From assembly GCA_944474755.1 (NCBI GenBank), contig OX104119.1, positions 41,751,927 through 41,815,926 of the forward strand: 64,000 bases of DNA. The letters are read 5' to 3'. The position numbers and the translations under genes were made by a program. Under the pieces are notes generated by a model. That model saw only the letters and a list, made by a program, of their open reading frames with translations, did no database searches and had not been told where the DNA came from. This document shows positions 21,211 to 34,129 of the stretch, piece by piece. How positions within the stretch are numbered: position 1 is the first letter of the stretch; each line of letters opens with the position of its first letter. The DNA comes from Limnoperna fortunei (Eukaryota > Mollusca > Bivalvia > Mytilida > Modiolidae).

Positions 21211-22559
21211 TATATTTATTATTCCTATTCTTTTTTCCGTCAGATTTTGTTTGCAATATAAATCTTGTTTCGAGACATGTCGTACAGACCTTTTGTACCA
21301 TTGACCGCTTATACATTACGCTTTCGTAGATTACCATGGCTCACCGAAATCTTTTACTTTAGAGAGTTATTTGCCTTTTTGCAGATTAACATTGAAACTG
21401 TAAAATATATTGCAATTAAAAGATGTTCCAACATGGTCAGTGATACATCACAACAACTTGCTACATATCTCGCAAAGGATTTTGACGACTCCTTAAAGGA
21501 GTCATTTCCTCTTATTTATTGAAAGTTGATGGTGCAACTTTGAAACTCATGAACCAGTTGTGATAGAGAATTGGGTTTTTAATGGTGTTAATTATTGACC
21601 CTGACCTGAAAAAGGTCACAAAATCTTAGGTCAAGGTAACATTATAATATTTGAAAATTTTTGAAATTGTGTTATGTGCGATTCTCCCCTTTAATCACAA
21701 CAGCTACAGAGGTAAGTCTTTTACCAAAATGTGGAGCATACTAAGGTCTTGAAAGGTCACAGTAAATGATTTTACTCTTGTAAGAGTTATCCCCTGGATC
21801 AATAAAATATTTTTTTAAATAGCAATTTCTCTGTAACTATACTGACTGCAAAAACGCAACACTAAAATGTACATAAAATTCTATATAGAAACAATATTAA
21901 TATAAACAACTGGTATATTTTAAAGATCTGAACAATAGCAACAAAATTAATGTTTATTCTTTTCTGTTTAACGAATTACTTAAGTACTCACAGTATCGAT
22001 TGGTTACTTATTGATTTTAAAACACAACTACCTCTGCCAATTTATTAAAATTTTACACACGTAAAAAATATTCGAAAAAATAAAGTGCTTCGTTTTCATT
22101 GGCATCTAGTATATACAGATTTTGACCTCGGATCATCTCTGTTATTGTTGACCTTCAGCAAGGTCAAGGTCAACTTTCTTTTTTCAAAGTGTTCTTCCTT
22201 GCAAATGTTTACTTTGGATCAAAAATAGATGCAAAAATCCTAAAGTATAAAGTCAATGTCAATTTAGTCCGTAAACGTCCAATTTCTGAATTTGTTTTTA
22301 TTTCAAAAGATATAAGAATGGTTATTTTTGTATTTCTTCATATTGTAAAATGGATTTCATTTACTTATAAAAGTCATTTAAGGTCGTCAATTGTCATACA
22401 ATTTGACAATTTTTATTTTAACAGGTATATTAATAATTTTTCATTGTTAACTTCTCAAAATAATATTTCTGCGTCAAGTTCAATATCTTTCTTATTGATG
22501 TTCACGTAGTTTCTCTTTAGTTCCTTTAGATGCAAGTCTCTTAATCGTTCCAGAAAAGG
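21211..22559. other. AGGTCA-bearing dispersed repeat region, no gene
   Basis: Contains clusters of TGACCT/AGGTCA half-sites at about 21,595-21,640 (TGACCTGAAAAAGGTCA, then AGGTCAAGGTAA) and 22,120-22,172 (CTTCAGCAAGGTCAAGGTCA). It also has GAGTTATTTGCC- and GAGTTATCCCC-like words typical of repetitive mollusc intergenic DNA. The frames at 21,265-21,522 and 22,189-22,509 are probably non-coding. Confidence 0.45.
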
Positions 22560-24002
22560 ATAATCCTTAATGTATATTTTTTATATTATTGTTTAAACTA
22601 ATTCGTATCATATCACAATTAACTATAACCTGAAATAATATATGCAAATTCTGGGGTCCGTTTAAAGTATTAGAAATGACAATAGTATCAATTTGGTTGT
22701 AAAACAACGACCTGCAAAGCAATAAAACAATTCGATTAATAAATATGGTATTGTGCACATTCCCATGTTTACTATTCGAAGTTTCGGGAGACATATTGTT
22801 TTTGTCCGGTTTCTTATTATTATTCTTTTTCTTTTTTTCTTTCCGCTCAATCTTTTCCGCACATTTTCTCTGAGATGCAATGTCAAATCAATATGAAACT
22901 TTGGGAACATGTTAAGGGTGAGCTGAAGTTTTGCAATCCACTTTTGGAATTTTCAAATGGATGCCGTTTCCATGGAAACGATGGTCATTATATAGGACAT
23001 TGCATTATTTTGGTAAAAATTGGAATTGAGTGGTTTTAAACATGCTGAACATTATAGTGGCAATGGGGGTTCGTTTGTGAGATATTCTGTGTTGGCATCT
23101 TAACACAACCAGCATTAGTTATTCTTCTTCTTCTTTTTTCTTTTTTTTTCTTTCCGCTCAATCTTGTTTCAGTATCAAAGTTTAACTGCGTACAATAGCC
23201 ACAGACATAACTTTGCGAAAACAAAGTGTTTCATTCGCATTATAAACTGCGAAACCGCAATGTCCAAACAGCACAACCAATGTTTCAGTTACATGTCAAT
23301 AAATAAAAACTACACAAGAAAACACAACAATTATCATTAAGAAGTGATATAACAAAAGTCTGAAATAACTGCCTTAGAATTTGGGATATTTTTCAGATAA
23401 TAATATGTTTCTTTGCACAGGTCTTAAATGATACTACTTTGATTTGATATAATATTTCGAAATTTGAAGATAATAGGTCTTAGACATCGTTATTATTTGG
23501 CATTTACACTCTTTGGGGTTTTGGCGCTGCTGATAAGTCTGCACATATCTCAGAAGTGAAATATGTGTAGCCTTGGTATTTCGGTGGACATTTCAAGGGA
23601 AACCAATGGACTGACACCCCAAATGGTTGGCTCTCTATTACAGAGTTGTCACTAGCTTAGGAACACAAATTACATCCCAGAGCGATAATCATAGATTTAG
23701 CCATTTATGAGTTAATATATAAATTAACAGCCCTGAAATATAAAGAATTTAACGATGTGTACTTGGTTCTCCTCGAATACCAAATTTTAACATTTTAATT
23801 CTCACGTACATTCACCTACTTATAACTTTCACATTAAATGGCCACTCTGTTGCTGTTTTCATCATTACTTCTTTGTAATTATTTCACATGTATGTTCATC
23901 TTACTTATTCATTTATGAGTTAATATATAAATTAACAGCCCTGAAATATAGAGAATTTAACGATGTGTACTTGGTTCTCTTCGAAAACCAAATTTTAACA
24001 TT
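22560..24002 (+). repeat. Paralog of 6.2-7.5 kb with an internal duplication
   Basis: 22,790-23,160 matches the pyrimidine-bounded repeat and 23,160-23,790 matches 6,661-7,496. The stretch CATTTATGAGTTAATATATA...CACGTACATTCACCTACTTA occurs twice (about 23,700-23,835 and 23,907-24,035), a local tandem duplication absent from the first copy. At 23,780-23,800 the sequence TACCAAATTTTAACATTTTA is the unoccupied equivalent of the DIRS insertion site. Confidence 0.75.
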
Positions 24003-27000
24003 TTAATTCTCACGTACATTCACCTACTTATACTTTTCACATTAAATTCCTAATCTGTTGCTGTTACATCTTATTGTTTAATTGGATTATAACTTAAATT
24101 TATTTGTAACACATCACAATTAACTACGAGCTGAACTAATATAAATAATGGTTAGTCCGTTAAAAGTACTACATAACTGTTAATGGAAGTAATTTGGTTG
24201 GAATCCAAATCCCTGTAAAGCGACAAAACAAATAAAACAACGCCAAATTTTTCTAGATTAATGGTTATCATACAGAAAAATATAATGTTAAATACTGTAT
24301 GTGTACAGTTCCCACGATTAGTATTCGTTCCCGTCGTAATATATGAAAAACATATTTTAGTCTTTACTTAAAATGTTTCCAGATTACTGATCTCCCAAAG
24401 TAGAAGCGTTACTTTTAAGTTGCTTCATTATGTACCATATACATGTTGTAAAAAGCGTACTCAAAACTCTTCGTGTGATTCATTACTGATCTAGTTGTTC
24501 ATACTATCGTCGCAAAATTGTTTCGGTACCAGAATCGCAGAGATAAATATGCCAAAACAGAGAGTTTAATTAAAATTGCTAACTCCGAAAGTGATGCTCG
24601 AACTACATGTCGTTTAACAAAATCTGCTCAGGGGAAACCAACTTGTCGAATACAAATATAAACTACAAATATAAAAACAGCAGAATAGCTGAGAACCCTT
24701 CCACTATGATTGTGGAAAGCTTGACTTAACAGAAGAATTCATAGAAGCCTTTAAGTTTTGGGAAATGGAAAAAATATAATAATCATTAGAATATCATACT
24801 GTTGTGTTCCTCTGATGGTGAACTGTTAGTCTCAAAGGGGACCGCCAGTACAGTTGTCACAGCTCGGTTCAGACGCAATTGTCGTTGATTAATGAAGTGA
24901 TAATGCAAAAGTCTTAAATATATGCCCTGAATTTCGGAGATGTTTTAAATAATACTGTGTTTCCATTCAGACTTTCTAAATTAAATTTAGGTAGATTTGA
25001 TATAATATTTTGGAACAGATGACAATAACTCTTAGATATCATAATTATTTGGCATATACACACTTTGGGATTTTGATGCTGTTGAGCCTAAACTCATGTT
25101 AGAAAGTCATTTGCGAACCATTATTATTTCTGTGGATATTTCGAAGGAAATATCTGGGATAACATCCATCCCGGTTAGATCCCGTAGTGATCATTAGCTT
25201 AGTAATAACAACTACGTGCAGGATCGATAATCATTGTTTAATCCATTTATATTGTAATATATATAATTACAGCCCTGACATTTCCGTAATTCATCGACGT
25301 GTACTTCGTTTTCCTTGTATACTAGATTCAAGCCTTTTATTTTTCACGTTCATTTACCTACTTATACCTTTTACATCAAATGGTTATTCAGTTAATGTTA
25401 CCGTCAATCATTTTATGTGACTAATTTCCACTGTTTGTACATCTTATTGTTTCTTTGCATTATTAAATAAAATTTATTTGTAAATAATAACATATAATTA
25501 CGAGCTGTATATAATTATATATTTTAACACTCACAGTTCATGTAAATTCGTAAGACCATCAAAAGAACCATTGTGGATAGAAGTTATTTGGTTCCAATAC
25601 AACCACCTGTAAAATGGCACAACAATTCGATAAATTTATAGTTGTTCTGGCATAAAGGTCCATTATAGAGAAAAATCAAATAATAAATATAGTTTTGTAT
25701 ACATTTCCCATTTTTAGTTTTCTTTCCCATCGTACATTGTGAGAAACATATATTCCTCTTTATTTACAATGTTTCATGTTAATTCGACATCTATTGTAGA
25801 GACGTAACGTTTCTGTCACTTTTGCTTTCTAAGGTACTATACACATGTTATAATAAAACAAACAAAAAATTCTTCGTGTGATTCATTACTGATCTAGTTG
25901 TTCAAACTATCGCCGCAAACTTGTTTCATCATCAAACTTCAACAGCGCACAATAGCCATACAGATAAGTCTGAGGAAACATTGAGTTCTATTTGAATTGT
26001 TAACTATAAAACATGCCACCTTGGGAATACACATATAATAAACCACGTATCAGAGGGAATAAAGAAGTTGTTCTGTATGAAAATTTAGAAAAATATAGCA
26101 AGCATAAGAAAAGCATACTGATATGTTCCTCTGCTGCTGAACTGTAAGTCCCCAAGGGGAACACCAGTACAGTAATCACAGCTCGGTTAAGACATAATTA
26201 TCATTCAGTGATATTACAATAGTCTGAAGTAACTGTGGTAGAATTTTCGAATGTTTCAAATAATATTGTGTCTCCATGCACATGGGATTCGTCGGATTTT
26301 GTACAATATTTTGATGAGTCTATACGCATTTCAGAATTAACATTTGTGTAGCATTGGTATTTTTGTGGACATTTCGAGTAAAACCACGGGGTGAACACCA
26401 CTCTCACGTGGCTGTTAATCGCAGAGGTATCACTAGCATAATTACACGAATTGCGTGCCAGATCTATAATAATTTATTCAGCCCGCTATGAGTTAATATA
26501 TGCATTTACAGCCCTGAGGTATAGTGAATGTGTCGACGTATGCTTGGTTTCACTTGCATACCAAATATTAACATTTCTTAGCTCAACTACTATAAATTAT
26601 AGTATTATGGCAACACTTACAGTTTATTCAAATTCTGGAGTCCTTTAAAAGTATTACTAGGAATAATAGTAATTTCGTTGAAAGACAAATCCCTGTAAAG
26701 CGACAAAATAGTTCCGTTAATGTACAATTGCTAAAAAAGCTAAAAAGGTTTATCATACAGAAAAAATGAAATCATCAATATTGTATTGTATACATTCCCC
26801 ATGTTAAGAATTATTTCTAATCGTACAAATAATAAACATATATTCCTCTGCATTTACAATGATGCAAACTTAATTGTCTCCCATTTTAGTGACTGTCACT
26901 TTCGTGTCATAAGGTACTATAGACATGGTATTAAAAGCGTACTGAAAGTTCTTCGTGCGATTTATTACTGATCTAAGTTGTTAAAACTATCGTCGCAAAA

Positions 27001-27470
27001 TAGTTTAATTATCATTGTTTAACTGTGCACAAAAGTCACTGAGATATGTCTAAAAACAGAGAGTTTGGTTCGAATGGCCATCTGCAAAACCGAAATGTCG
27101 AAACGGCCCATGATACCAAAGCTTCAGTTACACTTCCCTAAAAATTACACAAGGAAACACAACTTGGGGTATACAAATATAATAAACCGCAGAATATCTT
27201 AAAATTCTTCTACTTTGATTGTGAAAAGTATGATGTATCAGAAACAAATTAAAGAGCTCTTTCTGTTAGCAAAATGAAGAAAAAACTACAAAGCATAAGA
27301 ATAGCATGATGATATGTTTCTCTGCTAGTGAACTGTAAGTTCCTAAGGGGAACACCAGTACAGTAGTCACACCTCAGTTTAGACACAACTATTATTAAGT
27401 GACATTACAACAGTCTGAAATAACTGTCCTGAAATTTTGGAAATGCTTTAAATAAAAACCTGTCTCAATG
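24003..27470 (+). repeat. Long-unit repeat: about three tandem monomers (copy 2)
   Basis: Aligns along its length with 12,885-16,387. Anchors near 24,821, 26,140 and 27,330 have spacings of about 1,318 and 1,190 bp, close to those in copy 1. Small indels are scattered throughout, and frames present in one copy are broken in the other, arguing against coding function. Confidence 0.8.
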
Positions 27471-28216
27471 CACATATTTCAAACGGATTTAGTCGGATTT
27501 GATATATTATTTTGAAATTTGAAGATGATAGCTTTTAGACATCGTACTTATTTGGCATATAATCTCTTTAGGTTATGGCTCTGCTGATGCGTCTAATACA
27601 CACATGTTAGAAGTGAAATATGTGCAGCATTGTTATTTCTGTGGACATTTCGATGGAAACCAATGGACCGACACCCTTACGGGTGGAGGTCAATCCTAGT
27701 TGTGTCACGACCTTAGGAATAGCAACAAAGTGCTAGAGCGATAATCATCGATTCGGTCATATATGAGTATTGGTATTTCTCTGGACATTTCAAGTGCAAC
27801 CACTTGGCCAACACCTCACCTGTTTGGCTGTTAATCCCAGCTGTAGCACTAGTCTGGTAATAACAACTGCGCGCAATCAGTGATTCAGCCATTTTGAAGT
27901 TAATATATAAAATTACAGCCCAGAAATTTCGGGAATTTATCGACGTGTACCCGGTTTTTCTTGAATACCAGATCCTAACATTTTATTTCTCGCGTACTTT
28001 CATCTACTAATAACGTTCAAATTAAATGAATATTCTGTTGCTGTTATTTTCATTTATTCTTTGCAAGTAATTTTTCTGTGTATACATCTTTTTGTTTTAT
28101 TGGATAATTATTTATACAATTAGTACAAAATCACAATTAACTACGAGATGAACTTATATCAATAATAGCATTTATGCTGACACGTACAGTGTAGGCAAAT
28201 TCTGAAGTCCGTTAAA
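27471..28216 (+). repeat. Long-unit repeat monomer, paralog of 1-1,020
   Basis: Continues the array past the copy 1 breakpoint and matches the window start, including TTTTGAAATTTGAAGAT(A/G)ATAG and CGACGTGTA(C/T). It ends at CCGTTAAAAGGTATAACTG, where another element begins. Confidence 0.7.
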
Positions 28217-28912
28217 AGGTATAACTGTGGATAAATTTTAAATGTGTTCCAGTATTGTAAAAAATTCTATACAATACTGGTATACCATTATTGTACGTAA
28301 TTAGCAATAACACAACAATCAAGCTTGATTAAATTTAATCACCAATAACATCAGACATTTAATATGGCCATAAATAAGCAACTTACTGAGATATTTGAAA
28401 TCTATTGTAATCAGTTAATTAGATAATCAGAAACTAACAAGAAAAGCACATAAATACCGCTTGATATGGATAGTCCATGTCCTTGCACCAGACCAGCAAA
28501 TCGAAGAATGTTAATCCAAAAGAAGTGTCAGTGGTATATCATCTTTATTCCCTGACTTCATTAAGCAGATGTCTTTTATAATAAGATTATCATACAGCAA
28601 CACAAAAACTGAAAATGGTCTTCTCAGGAATAAGATATGTGACATTACCAGATGTCAAAATTTGCCCAGATATGACAGCAAATAGCAGTTCATATTCCAT
28701 TGACAGTTATAACTATTTTTATATATAAATTGAAAAACACTTTTTCAGCCTTTCAATACATTTCCGTCTCTTTAATTAGATTACAAAACTGACAATACTG
28801 ATAATTCTAATAATTAAAAAAAAACCATAATTGTGGTATACAATACTGCAATAATTTTTTATCCCAGTATTGTGCACAGTACTGATATACCAGAATTGGG
28901 CTCGCCAATATA
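28217..28912. mobile_element. Possible MITE or foldback element
   Basis: Both ends carry related inverted blocks. Near 28,249-28,290 CCAGTATTGTA...TACAATACTGGTATACC is itself palindromic. Near 28,833-28,905 GGTATACAATACTGCAATAA, then CCCAGTATTGTGCACAGTAC and GATATACC, mirror it. The interior is AT-rich with no coding frame. The boundaries are approximate and no target duplication was identified. Confidence 0.4.
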
Positions 28913-30269
28913 AACGGTCCCACAGTCTATATGAATAGTTCAGTCAGGTTAAAGGGAGCGAGTGGGCAGTGGGGGGTATACTATAGCAGACCATTTTTTC
29001 AAGTACTTTACATTTCCAAATTTGACAATTTCAGTTCAAAATTTGCTTAATTGATAAGAAGTTTGCTCTATGTTTCAGCAAATTCAGTAGAACAAGTTTA
29101 ACAGTCAACGAGGAAAAGGGAGTGTGACGGCCACTGGAAAAGTATACAAATTATATAAGCTTTTCTTTCACTCATTCTGCATGTCTGTTAAATTAAATAT
29201 CTGTATAGAATTTCATAAATGTGCCTTCTTGGTTGTCAGAAATATGTTAATCATATTTTTGTACCAAGTTTAATTATTGTTTTTTCATCTCTCATTAAAA
29301 AAAAAATAATTAAAATTACCCAAAATGTGAAAGTTCCCACAAGCCCCCACAATCACATATCATTCCCAGGTAAATTTGTAAATAATGATAACAGTGAGAC
29401 CATCCTTTATGAATGTGATATGTAAATTATATTTCAATATGGGCATAACAAGCTTGCATCTAGAGAAGTAAAAGAAGGTGTTTCCTTAAGAACAGAGGAT
29501 ATATATTCCTGCACTAGTTAGTACTCCACAGTACCATCTTATAGAACCACAGACTTTGAAAGATAGTAGCCTGATATACATGTATTTTGATGTTGAAAAA
29601 CAGGACTTGGTAAGGTATATTATTTAAGTTCTGAAGACTGTAGGCTGTAAAAGAGATATGGCATAAAAATTCTTGTTTGTGAAAGTTTCACATTTGTAAA
29701 ATGAAATTTTATCTGCAGAAGCCTTTACACATTTTTGCACTTGAAGTCATGATTTTCATTGTAAACTCTCAACCTATTTAATTTTTACATACTAAATATA
29801 TTCCTTGGAACAAAGATGGAGGATGTGTTCAAGCATAAGAATATGCAACTGTGTGTCATTGCAAATCATAGGAAAAAAAGGAGTCGAATTTTAATAACCG
29901 TTTTGACAACAATACTCAAATGTGGGGAAAATATACGAATATTGTCTCAGTATCAGATCTATGAGTAATATATATGCAGTAGACATAATTTAAGTTTTTG
30001 TAAAACAATGAATAAAAAAATATGTAACATAATGAAAAATGAATTGAAGAACCCTGAACTAAAAAAGTATGAAACTGAAAGCATCGTCTCCATGATAAAG
30101 CATGAGTAAAGGTTATCGGTACAGAAAATAAAATGGAATTTCTTTACATTCTACATGCAGTGAAAGCAAAAGAGCCTCATGATTTTGCCTTTTTGTAATA
30201 TGGTATTTGGAGCCTTCATATATATTAATTTTCTTTCAGGCAGAGTCTCCCACAGTATACAGTTGTCAA
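28913..30269. other. No gene recognised; may hold 5' debris of the exonuclease pseudogene
   Basis: AT-rich with many stops in all frames. I looked for the upstream DEDDh motif I of the pseudogene that follows and did not find it. Confidence 0.35.
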
Positions 30270-30845
30270 TAGCAATAACACGACTTTTAATCGATACAAC
30301 AAACCAAAAAGAAACAAACATCACCAAAGACTTCAGAAGTCACCAGCTTGAAATTTAGAACTGTAAATGTACCAAAATGACAAGGAAGTTGAAAATGTTG
30401 GAATTTCTGATGCCCTAAAATGTGTTGTTGGCTTTAGAGAAACATTATCCGATTGATACCTTCATGTCATCTGTGACTGAATTTATTGATACACTTCCAC
30501 AATGTATTCCTAATCAGCCTTCATATTCACAGCCAAAAATTTACAACTCATTATTTGAAGAAACAGTACAGTGCTCATGATTCAATGGAAGATGTTTTGG
30601 TCTAATTACCATTATTTGAAAAATTAGCACTCAGTTCGGCATTGAAATCTCAATTGGAACTACTGAATCAGTAAAGCAGAAAGTTAGCAAAACCACTGCT
30701 TACAGTGCGGACACCTCTTACTGACAGCAGAGTTATTACTTACTGTATGGCAACTAAAATTGCAAACAATGGATTAGGTCTTTGTCACCATAAACTTCCA
30801 TAAGAGAGACAGGCAACAAGGAATAGAGAATCTTTCTACAGAGAT
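30270..30845 (+). pseudogene. DEDDh exonuclease-like pseudogene
   Basis: Broken frames together resemble the C-terminal half of a DnaQ/TREX-type 3'-5' exonuclease domain. In order: FNRYNKPKRN (about 30,275), VENVGISDALKCVVGF, LEKHYPIDTFMSSVTEF, IDTLPQCIPNQPSYSQPKIY, and the diagnostic H-D-S-M-E-D-V-L-V-L (about 30,575), which fits the family motif AHdAlxDVxxL holding the last catalytic His and Asp. A further segment reads MATKIANNGLGLCHHKLP, like the C-terminal tails of molluscan repeated exonuclease-like proteins. Frame changes and stops occur every 50-150 bp, so no product is possible. The gene appears intronless, so it may be a retrocopy or part of a mobile element. The N-terminal DxE motif is missing. 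Confidence 0.55.
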
Positions 30846-30948
30846 ATGTGTACAAACATCAAAAGCCAGTGTCACAAAGTAAACAAACAAAACTCAGGCT
30901 TCAGTAGCCTATCTGAATAAACTTCATAATTGTAGATTAGGTTTTATA

Positions 30949-31166
30949 AGCTTGTTTGTTTGACTGGTGTTTAATGCCACTTTCAGCAAGTTTACAGCAA
31001 TATCGTTGCATCCAGTTTTTATTGGGGGAGGAAGTACTAGTGAAAACCCCACCTTGGGTATAGGAAAACTGGCAATCCTTGTCAATTAAAACCTGCAACC
31101 TCAGTGTTGACAGGCATTTGATAAATGATATACGACTAACTACCATAACCACTCGGCACCAAAGCA
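30949..31166 (-). mobile_element. tRNA-derived SINE, internally deleted
   Basis: Reading on the minus strand: GGTGCCGAGTGGTTATGGTA (tRNA-like A box region), a degenerate middle, CACTGAGGTTGCAGGTTTTA (B box region, truncated), then TTGACAAGGATTGCCAGTTT, CTTCCTCCCCCAATAAAAAC, and the tail CTGAAAGTGGCATTAAACAC followed by CAAACAAACAAG. Compared with 55,468-55,736 about 35 bp after the B box are missing. The flanking GTTTTAT at 30,941-30,947 and 31,167-31,173 is a plausible short target duplication. Confidence 0.75.
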
Positions 31167-32552
31167 GTTTTATTAGTTAACTTGACCTGAAACCCAAAGG
31201 CAAAAGGTTCATTTCAAAGATACTAGACATGACTTGTTTTGAATAGATATAACAGTGAAAAGTACGGGAAAAATTTCCCGCCAAATTTTCCTTTATGTAA
31301 CCAATCACATTTTTGTTTCAAAAACCTTGGACTTTATTTGAGATTAAGCAAATGTAGGATTTGGATATAGAGCAAATTTAAATACATCTAAACAGTTTGT
31401 GGTCAATTTAAGCTTTCCTGATACATGTACGTGTATATATTGTATATTTAGGTGGAAAAGTACACCATTTTTTAACATGATTGGTTCAGCATTCACTTGC
31501 TATAACTTTTTTTCTAAATCATGTACATATATATTTTTTTCTGTTATAAAGTAGCTTATTACAAATGCTTTAATATTATAATAATAAAAAAGAAAGATAA
31601 TTATTACAAATATTAATATTTTGATATTCTTTTAGCTAAAGTGCCTGATAAATCTTTGAAAATGAAAGGCAGAATATTGAAGCCTGTGATTTTCTTTTAC
31701 ATAAGTTTATAGTATCTTTAATTTTTTTTGGACTTACTAAATGTTTATCCCTTGCACATGTTTATAGTAGAAATAGATCAAATTCCAACAATTGCTTCAA
31801 TTAATTTTTTATGCATCTTTACCTGATATCAGTGTTTTAGAATACACACACAAGTATGCCATGTTTGGAAGCCGTTGCCATGGAAACGAAGTCATGTTAA
31901 TACCAATTTTATTTTATTTTTCTTATAAGGAATATTGTCCCTATGATTAGATACCATTTTTATATTGCTTCAATTATTTTTTGTCAGGTGCGTATCTCCT
32001 TAAATTTAAATTAACCTTAATCGGACAGTTAGTAATATTATGTATTATAAATAAAAGAATCGTTATGTTGAAACGCCTAAGAGAACCTGGTGTACGAAGT
32101 TTAAGTAACAGAATTGAAGCGAGACCGTACATTTTGCGGATGGGTGAGGGTAGTAACAAGTCCGCTACGGCCTCAAGACGGTATTTTGGTTATTGTTTGG
32201 AATTTAAAATTCTTGTTGCAACGGTTCTGTTGATACCATTGATACCCCGACCCATTTCTATCGTTTAAATCCTAGGTGGCTCAATCTTTTACTGGAAACT
32301 TTGATCAATACGATGCGCAGAACTATGTACCTATATATCTATCGATGTATAAAAACAAAAATCGTTTGAAATTTTGTTTTTGTAGGTTCGTCCGTCACAA
32401 ATCAAAGTATATATTGTTCTTTTATTGTGCGATTTATACATATTGTATTTTTGACATTTATGTGGCATGTGAAAAGCTAAAATTAACATTATTTTGTATC
32501 ATTTTGAAATTGTTTATTATATTTGAAAACGATTTTGTTTTATAGCACAAGA
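31167..32552. other. No gene recognised
   Basis: Very AT-rich. Overlapping plus and minus frames at 31,974-32,268 have no recognisable content. An RFX-type X-box-like palindrome occurs at 31,874-31,887. Confidence 0.35.
31874..31887. promoter_or_regulatory. X-box-like palindrome (RFX-type)
   Basis: GTTGCCATGGAAAC fits the RFX consensus GTNRCC-N-RGYAAC at all but one position. A related perfect palindrome, GTTTCCATGGAAAC, lies in a repeat at 22,966-22,979. Binding is inferred from motif only. Confidence 0.25.
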
Positions 32553-32790
32553 AAGACCATAATAATGTTGAAAACGATCGGAACAAAGTAGTCACTTTGA
32601 AGTTGATTAAATGTCAACGCTACATAAAAAATAGTGAGACAGTATTTAAATCTAATTCTAACAAGGTGGGTTTAATTTGTATAAAAGAAATGAATGGGCG
32701 AGGTTTTCAATTATACTGAGCTTTCAAAAGACCTCAGTAAATAAGACTCCACCTGACGAAAAATTAGTTCAGTTACTTTTAAGGAGTTTT
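32553..32790. repeat. Dispersed repeat, copy 1 of 3
   Basis: Shares AAGAAAGACCATAA, GGAACAAAGTAGTCACTTTG, GACAGTATTTAAATCTAA and TTTTCAATTATACTGAGCTT with 33,855-34,090 and (second half) 35,286-35,425. Non-coding. Confidence 0.7.
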
Positions 32791-32859
32791 TGAACATTAG
32801 TCAATAAAATGAAATTGATAAATAAATCGTCATATACAAATTAAATCCACACGTTTGAA

Positions 32860-33770
32860 TAGTTTGTACGTCAATTACACTATTGTAATTGTAAATTTGC
32901 AGGCCATTGGTCCTTCCCAATTTACACTGTGATTTATAATTTATCATGATGTTTGTTTCTGTTTCGAATTATCTGGAAAATTGTTTTTTTTGCGGCAAAC
33001 GTTTCAAGAAATTCAAAACATTACTTATAGATTGTATAGATTTTCAAGACCTGTAAATTCTCCACTCTCAATTGAAGTCAACTTGTTCCAACTTAAATCT
33101 CTGCAACATACAAAAAAGTCACACAAAGGTTGTATGTTGGACAAACAAGTGACAATATTTATCAACGCATGTCTAATTTTATTTATTAAATTAGTACAAG
33201 AAAACAAGACAAAATAGTTGAGCGGTTTTAGTATAATGATGATACATACTTAGCTGTTGAGTAAAACAATGTTGAAAGAAAAGAATCAATCATGGCGCTC
33301 TGCGAAGTTTAAAACACACCTCCCATGAAAATAAATCGACACACTGACTTTTGTTCACTTTCGTCAGGTCTATTGCAAAACTGGCGAAATAACATTACGC
33401 CATGACAGTGTTATACACTTTTACGTGTTTTCCTTGTAAACCAAACAAACCCAATCACACACACACACACACACACTTGTACAAAATGACGTTCACTCTG
33501 TAATGTTAAGTAGTTTTTATCAACACTGATTCTTTGGAAATAATGTTAATTGTCTGTACAAAGTATTGTGTTATAGGAGTATTAGATCTTAGTTAAACTA
33601 ATTCGGTCAACATAACTAAATAAATTCAATTACCATATAGCATTCCTATACTAAATTCCATTACAAGTACCACTGACAATATAAGCAACGACACAGTTCA
33701 AAACCATTCGATTAATGAACGTTTTCTTTGCCTAATGCTGTATCATGCAAAGAAATCAGATGAAACATGT
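32860..33770. repeat. Dispersed block, paralog of 16.4-17.23 kb
   Basis: Same order of landmarks as 16,388-17,230, with a (CA)n run at 33,456-33,476. The first 480 bp also match 3,934-4,420. Confidence 0.7.
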
Positions 33771-33854
33771 GGTATGTTAGAAACTAAAATTAACATTATT
33801 TTGTATCATTTTGAAATTTTTTTATTAAATTTCTTGAGGGCGATTTAGTTTTAT

Positions 33855-34040
33855 AGCACAAGAAAGACCATAAAAACTATTGGAACAAAGTAGTCACTTT
33901 GAAGTTGATTAAATATCTCTACATAGAAAAAATAGTTAGACAGTATTTAAATCTAACCCAAAAGTGGTGGGGTTTTTTTATGAAACAAATGAATGCACGA
34001 TGTTTTCAATTATACTGAGCTTTCAAAAGACCTCAGTTAA
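33855..34040. repeat. Dispersed repeat, copy 2 of 3 (left flank of Penelope fragment)
   Basis: Its 139-bp end (33,902-34,040, from AAGTTGATTAAATATCTCTA to AAAAGACCTCAGTTAA) is repeated almost identically at 35,288-35,425. The pair forms direct repeats around the Penelope-like fragment and may be the partial LTR-like ends (pLTRs) seen with such elements. Confidence 0.65.
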
Positions 34041-34129
34041 TATGGCTCCACCTGACAAAAAATTAGTTCAGTTACTTCAAATCTTGAGCATTTCATAGTT
34101 AAGAGCAAGCCTATTTGCCTTTTTCAATA

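Noticed and set aside
22189..22509. 106-codon frame as a gene
   Set aside because: Low-complexity AT-rich peptide in a dispersed-repeat region; no motif, no conserved partner.
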